Shown here: in pieces, positions 7,741 through 11,677 of the stretch | How the letters are laid out: every line of letters starts with the position of its first letter | Numbering within the stretch: the first letter of the stretch is position 1 | From: Pavlovales sp. CCMP2436 | Taxonomy: Eukaryota > Haptophyta > Pavlovophyceae > Pavlovales | Assembly (NCBI GenBank): GCA_026770615.1 | Contig: MU631493.1 | Coordinates: 24,175-35,851 of the forward strand | Direction: 5' to 3' | DNA: 11,677 nt | Made by a program: the position numbers and the translations under genes | The notes under the pieces: model-generated | The model's input: only the letters and a program-made list of their open reading frames with translations | What the model was told of the DNA's origin: nothing | Databases searched by the model: none

Positions 7741-7961
7741 TGGATGTCCTGGCGTCTGGCTGTCCGGGAAGTATTGCTGATCTGAGCGCTACGACGCTCA
7801 TTGCCTGATGCAAGCCGCGACGAGAGTCGCGCCCGGGCGTAAGTGTTAGTTATGTTCACGCGAACTTTCTAATATTTTAGTTTATATGAAGGGCGCCGAA
7901 GGCTTTGAGGAACTGTGCCTGCTGCTCCGCCGACCCTAAGAAACAGCTAAGGAATTCAGCT

Positions 7962-7986
7962 TCAGCCTCAAATCCGCCGTTCTTAT
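7962..7986 (+). repeat. Dispersed repeat, copy 2 (first copy at 3633-3658)
   Basis: TCAGCCTCAAATCCGCCGTT followed by CTTAT; one base shorter than the copy beside the MITE-like element and otherwise the same. It lies inside the composite repeat region. Confidence 0.8.
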
Positions 7987-8145
7987 CGTCAAGGTTATCT
8001 GACACAGGTCAGATATACATATTTGAATTCCTATCATAAATATATTAGCGGCCGGATCTTTAATATATCTGACGGATCTTCGGTCAGGACAGACAGACCT
8101 TCGGTCATGAGGCAACCGGTCAATCACATATAAGACTTCCACATA

Positions 8146-8288
8146 GGGTCGCGGACTTGGCTGCGGTCGCAGCCGAGAGCGGTCGCGGACTCGGCTGCGG
8201 TCGCGGCCGAGAGCGGCCGCAGTCTAGACAGCGGTCGCGGTCTGCTAGCGGGCCGTGTGCGGTCGCGGTCGAGGCCATGGTCGCGGTC
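8146..8288 (+). repeat. GC-rich minisatellite, right arm
   Basis: The same ~34-bp unit as in 7306-7388 occurs in the same orientation (GGTCGCGGACTYGGCTGCGG at about 8148 and 8181). It is followed by degenerate GCGGTCGCGG copies ending near 8288. Confidence 0.8.
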
Positions 8289-8310
8289 TATTACTTCATG
8301 CATACGCTTA

Positions 8311-8737
8311 CACGCAGGCACTTCAACTTTAATGTCTGGAAGCTACAGGGGCCAGCCAGTTTGTTTCCTACCCATACTGGAGGTGGGGTGTTTTGTCATG
8401 CACCAAGCCACTGCGGTACGACTACGTCGCCCGGCTGAGCAATCACATCCGATCGGAATCGACGCAGGCCTCGAGCGCAGATTGCATTCACGAATACAAA
8501 TGTGTATCCGACCGGGTCCGGGTGGCCGAGCTCCGCTTCGCGGGCGCTCAGCCGAACAATCAAAAATACGGCTCTAGACAACCCATGGCTAGACAGCCAG
8601 GGGTGGGTCTGTGCCCAGGCCCATCTCACCAGATGAACCCACTTGGCGGGTTGAGCTGTACATGTGCTTGAATGCCTTGACTAGGATGGCAACCGACTAC
8701 TGTGGCTGCGGCCCGCAGGACGCGGCAGTGCCTCTCG
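8311..8737. other. 3' flank of the PLAT-IQ gene
   Basis: No gene seen. Open frames of up to ~106 codons on both strands lack any recognisable feature. The part adjoining 8737 is presumably the 3' untranslated region of the minus-strand gene. Confidence 0.4.
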
Positions 8738-11677
8738 TCAGTAGAACGCGGCCGCGTCCTGGTATTGGTAGGCGTGCCTCTCCGCGTTCTGGTAGTGGTA
8801 GTCGTGCCTCTCGAGCTCCTCGAGCTGGATGGCCGTGTCGAGCAGCGCGAGCTCGTCGCGCAGCGAGTCGATGTGCTCGTCATAGAGCGCGCGGTACTTC
8901 TTGCCGTTGTGCGGCGAGTGCGGGGCCGGCGGCCGCCCAACCGGCCCGATGCGTGGCGCGGAGTAGCCGCGCGGGTAGAAGCTCGGCCCCGGCGCGGCCT
9001 CGGAGTGCGGTGCTGGTCGGCCGTACTCGCCGGCGCTGCCCGGCCGGCCGCCGGCGGTGCCCGGCCGGGGGCGCGGCGGCGTGCGCTCGCGCCCGTCGAG
9101 TCCGCCAGGCGAGTAGCCGTTGACCGCCGGCTGCCGCGCGAGGCCGCGCCGCGTGTCCGAGCCCGTCGAACGCAGATGGCGCGTGCGGCGAACGCGGTCG
9201 CGCGCCGCCTTGCCGCGGAAGATGCGCGCGATCTGCGTGGCGGCCTCGTCGTCGTCCGCGTCAAACGCGACGAGCAGCGCGAGCGTGCGCGTCGTGAGGC
9301 CGTCCGCACGCCGGCGGTCGAGCCACACCGGGTTGTCGCCGCCGAACACATAGGTGATTCCGAGCAACTGGCGCAGGCAGAAGGGCGCGGAGCGGGGTGG
9401 GGGGTGGGTGTGGGGGGGTGTGTGCGTGGGGGAGGGGGGGGGGGGTGGGGGTGGGGGCAGGGGGGGCAGGGGGGGGGGCGTCGTGAGCGGGTTGCACGCG
9501 CGCGCGATCGTGAGCAGGCGGCGCAGCGGCGGGGCGCGGCGCCGGGCGCACCGGGTCGCGGACGACGACGCGATCGACGAAGAGGGCTTCGCGCGCCTTG
9601 CTCGCCGAGAGCGCCACTACGACCTCCGCGAGAGGCGCCGCGGGCCCCGCCGAGCGCGCGAGGAGGAACTGCGAGCAGCTGCTCGGCTTGAACTGGCGCG
9701 GCGGGGTCTTGTGCAAGATGCCGGTGGGTCCACCCGCGCCGTCTGCCGCGCGGCGCGCCGCGGCGTTGTCGCGCAGCTCGAGCGTGAGCGGCGCGTGCAG
9801 GGCGCAGTCCTTGTGCGCACCCGTGTACACGAGCACCTTCCAGTGGGTGGGGTTGGGGTCGGAGGAGGTGCCGGGCGTGTCGTTGCGCCACGCGTCGATC
9901 GCGCGGGGCACTCGCAAGCCGACGGGGCCGCGCGGGCCCTTGACACTACTCGTGGACGCGCCATGGTGCGCCGGGGCCTGCGCGAGCGGCGCGCCGGGCG
10001 CGGGAGGCCGGCGCATCGGGGCCTGCGCGACCGCCCGCGAGGCACGCCGCAGCACGACCGGGGGCGCGGCCGGCGGCGCGGCTTCCCGCCCACGCCTGCC
10101 GCGCAGCGCCGACTGGATCCTGACGGCCGCCTCGTCCCTAATAATCATCAGAGTAGTAAAGAGTAACAAATGTAACCCTTTCACACACACGTGCACATTC
10201 AGTTGTATATATATATGAGAGAAAAAAAGAAAAAAGGGGAAAAAAGGGATATAAAACACACCGCTCAACGCGCGCGTGCTCCGCCGCGCCGCGCTCAAGG
10301 CGATCCTGCCGGCGGAGCTCCACGCGTATCGCCTCGGCATCCGCGCGCGCCCGCGCGACCTGCGCGCGCATTCTCTCCGCCGCGCGCTCACGCTCGCGCG
10401 CGTCGCGCGCGCGCTCGGCATGGCGGAGCTCGGCGCGCGCGGCGGCGAGCGCTGTCGCGTCCACCTCCCGCTCCCGCGCGGCGCGGCTCGGCGCCTCGTC
10501 GTCCGAGGCCTCGCGTGAGCGCGCGGGTGACCTGGCCGGCGAGCGCGCGGGCGACTTGGCCGGCGAGCGCGCTGGCGACCTGGCGGGCGTCCTGGCCGGC
10601 GACCTGGCCGGCGAGCGCGCGGGCGACTTGGCAGGCGGCGTGCGCGGCGGCGGCGCGCGGCCCGCCGTCTGCTTGCGCGAGATGCGGCCGCGCGCGAGGC
10701 GCTGCAGCAGGAGCGCCGAGCGCTGCTCCGACTCTGGGGAGGGGGAGGGGGGGCAAAGACTGTCAGCACAAGTTTGTCACGGCAGTGGCAGGTGCGCTGG
10801 TAGTGACATAGAAGAGACTTATACACACAAACATTTTATGATTGAGCATGTTTTCTTTTTTAAGGCTCGGCCTTCGGAGAATAAAATGAGCAAGGAAAAT
10901 AGTCTGAGCAATGCTTGACATCATATACAAACTATGGACGTTAGTTAGAGCAAGTACCCGAGCCTGGCGCCGCCAGCAGTCCGCGTGAGCCATTCTGCGC
11001 CGAGCTAGGGCGGCGAGAGCTTCGGCCTACCGCCACTGGCGAGCGCACGGGCGAGCCGTCCGGCTTATCCTTCACCTTTTTTTTTTTTTTTTTTACAGAT
11101 TGGCGAAATGGTGAGCGTTAACAAGTAGGATTTTTTTTCCCTAATGCGACACCTTAATCCTCCCCCCCCTTCCCCCCCTCCCAATCATACATCCTTCAGT
11201 GCGTCCAACCCCACTCCTACTTGGCGCGGCGCCATCGACAAGCGGCGCAATAATACATTATAAAAAAAATAAAAAATGTGACCGTCACGCGCGTCTGGCA
11301 CAGGAAAGCGAAATAAAAAAAAAGGACACCGAGGCGTGCGTCTGGCGCGTCGCCGATGACGGGCGGCGCCCGCCCGCTTTGTGGCCCGCGCGCTCGGCGC
11401 TGGTGAGCACGCGCGGCGAGCCGCGCGCAGCCGAGCTGGCCGAGCGGCCGAGTGCGCCCGTACTACGCACGATAACAAAATCGAGGTCGTCGTCGACGTC
11501 CCCGCCTAAATCGATTTACAGGGAAGTTACGTTTAGCCATGCTAGATTAGGTTCCGTTGGGTTCGGTTCGTATAAACTCATATAAAATAAAATAGTATTC
11601 TACTGTCGAAATAAGTGCTCTTGTTACGTTGGAAAATGGACTACACCGAGGTCGTCGTCGTCGTCCCCGCCTTGTGG
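8738..11677 (-). CDS. PLAT/LH2-domain protein with three IQ motifs, six exons (5' end outside window)
   Basis: Exons are 11677-11647 (partial), 11505-11330, 11075-10958, 10733-10262, 10137-9552 and 9367-8738. All introns are GT-AG with matching phases, and exons total 671 codons including TGA. Order in the 670-residue partial product: acidic GGDDDDDL/GGDVDDDL (1-20); Ser/Arg-rich linker with RRPSSA twice; IQ1 LQRLARGRISR (118-128); nine SPAR/TPAR/SPAK tetrapeptides (145-180); Arg/Glu/Ala coiled coil (about 190-266); IQ2 AAVRIQSALRGRRGR (269-283); Pro/Ala linker; PLAT domain from HWKVLVYTG (364) to VWLDRRRADG (about 485); IQ3 QIARIFRGKAAR (about 506-517, Q of IQ replaced by A); and two 10-residue ERHxYxYQxA repeats at the C-terminus. 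IQ motifs bind calmodulin; PLAT domains bind lipids or partner proteins at membranes. A Ca2+-regulated membrane or cytoskeletal scaffold is an inference. Exon 1 and the acceptor of exon 3 are the weakest parts. Confidence 0.75.
9368..9551 (-). other. PLAT-IQ intron 5, C-rich in the transcript
   Basis: Donor GACCCG|GTGCGC and acceptor GCGCCAG| join VVVRDP to LLGITYVFGGDNP in phase 0 inside the PLAT domain (184 nt). On the sense strand most of it is poly-C with scattered A and T, an exaggerated pyrimidine tract; the plus strand is a long G-run block (about 9391-9478). Confidence 0.85.
10138..10261 (-). other. PLAT-IQ intron 4, AT-rich
   Basis: Donor GAGCG|GTGTGTTTT at 10261 and acceptor GATTATTAG| at 10138, 124 nt, phase 2. 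Splicing makes VER-DEAAVRIQ, joining the coiled coil directly to IQ2. It contains a pyrimidine-rich run and a (TA)5-type microsatellite (10207-10216). Confidence 0.85.
10519..10626 (-). repeat. 12-bp coding minisatellite for SPAR/SPAK units
   Basis: Nine tandem 12-bp units code SPAR, SPAR, SPAR, TPAR, SPAR, SPAK, SPAR, SPAR, SPAR. Each carries a Ser/Thr-Pro followed by a basic residue, the form recognised by proline-directed kinases. It lies in exon 4 of the PLAT-IQ gene. Confidence 0.85.
10734..10957 (-). other. PLAT-IQ intron 3
   Basis: Donor GGCTCGG|GTACTTG at 10957 and acceptor CCCCTCCCCAG| at 10734, 224 nt, phase 1. Splicing gives AAPGSESEQRSALLLQ, leading straight into IQ1. A GCTGAC branch-point-like sequence precedes a C-rich tract. 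Confidence 0.7.
11076..11329 (-). other. PLAT-IQ intron 2
   Basis: Donor GCCTCG|GTGTCC at 11329 and an acceptor AG at 11077-11076, phase 0, 254 nt. The 3' end is odd: on the sense strand a run of 18 A precedes the AG instead of pyrimidines. A second possible acceptor six bases inward (GTGAAG|GATAAG) keeps the frame. Confidence 0.45.
11077..11094 (+). repeat. Poly-T tract (18 T)
   Basis: A run of 18 T on the plus strand is followed by ACAG. On the minus strand it is the poly-A stretch before the proposed exon 3 acceptor of the PLAT-IQ gene. Confidence 0.9.
11482..11672 (-). repeat. 26-bp direct repeats flanking PLAT-IQ intron 1
   Basis: 11482-11507 and 11647-11672 are identical but for one base. 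Both encode the acidic GGDDDDDL/GGDVDDDL block. The first-in-transcript copy ends at the proposed donor (CTCG|GTGTAG, 11646) and the second begins with the proposed acceptor AG (11507-11506), so the 141-nt phase-1 intron lies exactly between them. Confidence 0.6.

Larger units (their letters stand above)
7208..8310. mobile_element. Composite repeat with inverted, minisatellite-bearing arms
   Basis: Outer ends 7208-7223 and 8295-8310 are inverted repeats (14 of 16). Inner arm ends 7391-7403 and 8132-8144 are also inverted (12 of 13, core TGTGGAAGTCTT). Each arm (about 196 and 179 bp) contains a GC-rich minisatellite. A 20-bp block ending CGGATCTTCGGTCA lies just inside each arm, at 7447-7466 and 8067-8086, in direct orientation (19 of 20). 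The motif CGGTCA occurs six times near the arms. The ~600-bp interior has no recognisable gene. Inverted arms suggest a foldback-type element; the direct orientation of inner blocks and minisatellite units shows it is a mosaic rather than one clean inverted repeat. Confidence 0.5.

Noticed and set aside
7231..8288. CRISPR-like array
   Set aside because: The repeats are contiguous GC-rich minisatellite units without unique spacers, in a eukaryotic spliced context.
8702..10811. Long plus-strand Arg/Ala-rich frames (8702-9691, 9354-10166, 10191-10811)
   Set aside because: Antisense shadows of the PLAT-IQ exons; the minus strand carries recognisable IQ and PLAT motifs with consistent intron phases.
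9261..10826. Continuous 521-codon minus-strand frame
   Set aside because: It runs through two introns (10138-10261 and 9368-9551). Only 10137-9552 of it is exon; the rest is in the wrong frame or intronic.
1..11677. tRNA, rRNA or viral genes
   Set aside because: No cloverleaf with A/B boxes, no rRNA-like stretch and no viral hallmark protein was seen by eye on either strand.

Overview
The window looks like nuclear DNA of a GC-rich microbial eukaryote. GC-rich coding blocks carry short GT-AG introns (124-274 nt in the models below). They alternate with AT-richer, repeat-laden spacers, with trinucleotide and C/G-rich low-complexity tracts, and with a Cys2-His2 zinc-finger array of CDEPGC type. 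An alga of haptophyte or stramenopile type would fit, but that is an inference; nothing here fixes the taxon.

Layout. (1) 2-736, plus strand: the 3' part of a Gln/Pro-rich low-complexity protein, ending in TGA. (2) 737-2003: spacer with a foldback element (830-1286) that contains a perfect 24-bp-arm hairpin. (3) 2004-2822, minus strand: seven tandem C2H2 zinc fingers, with a 5' end that is unresolved (probable first exon up to ATG 2936). (4) 2937-4365: AT-rich spacer with a 161-bp MITE-like inverted-repeat element. (5) 4366-6985, minus strand: a three-exon UvrD/PcrA-type SF1 helicase gene. All helicase motifs are recognisable, but it has a one-base frameshift at Walker A and in-frame TAA and TAG codons at Walker B and just before motif VI. 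(6) 6986-8737: spacer with a roughly 1.1-kb composite repeat (7208-8310) whose arms end in inverted repeats and hold GC-rich minisatellites. (7) 8738-11677, minus strand, open at its 5' end: a six-exon gene for a protein with three IQ (calmodulin-binding) motifs, a Ser/Thr-Pro-Ala-Arg/Lys repeat, a coiled coil and one PLAT/LH2 domain.

The exon models for the helicase and the PLAT-IQ gene rest on seven GT-AG introns whose phases all agree. The PLAT-IQ exons add to 2013 nt, exactly 671 codons. The helicase exons add to 2210 nt, one base short of 737 codons, which independently points to a single-base loss. Six of the seven donors follow a CG|GTG pattern.

The genes show no sign of acting together; they look like unrelated neighbours. 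The best leads are the disrupted helicase with its stop-codon pattern, the PLAT plus triple-IQ architecture, and three distinct non-autonomous repeat elements.
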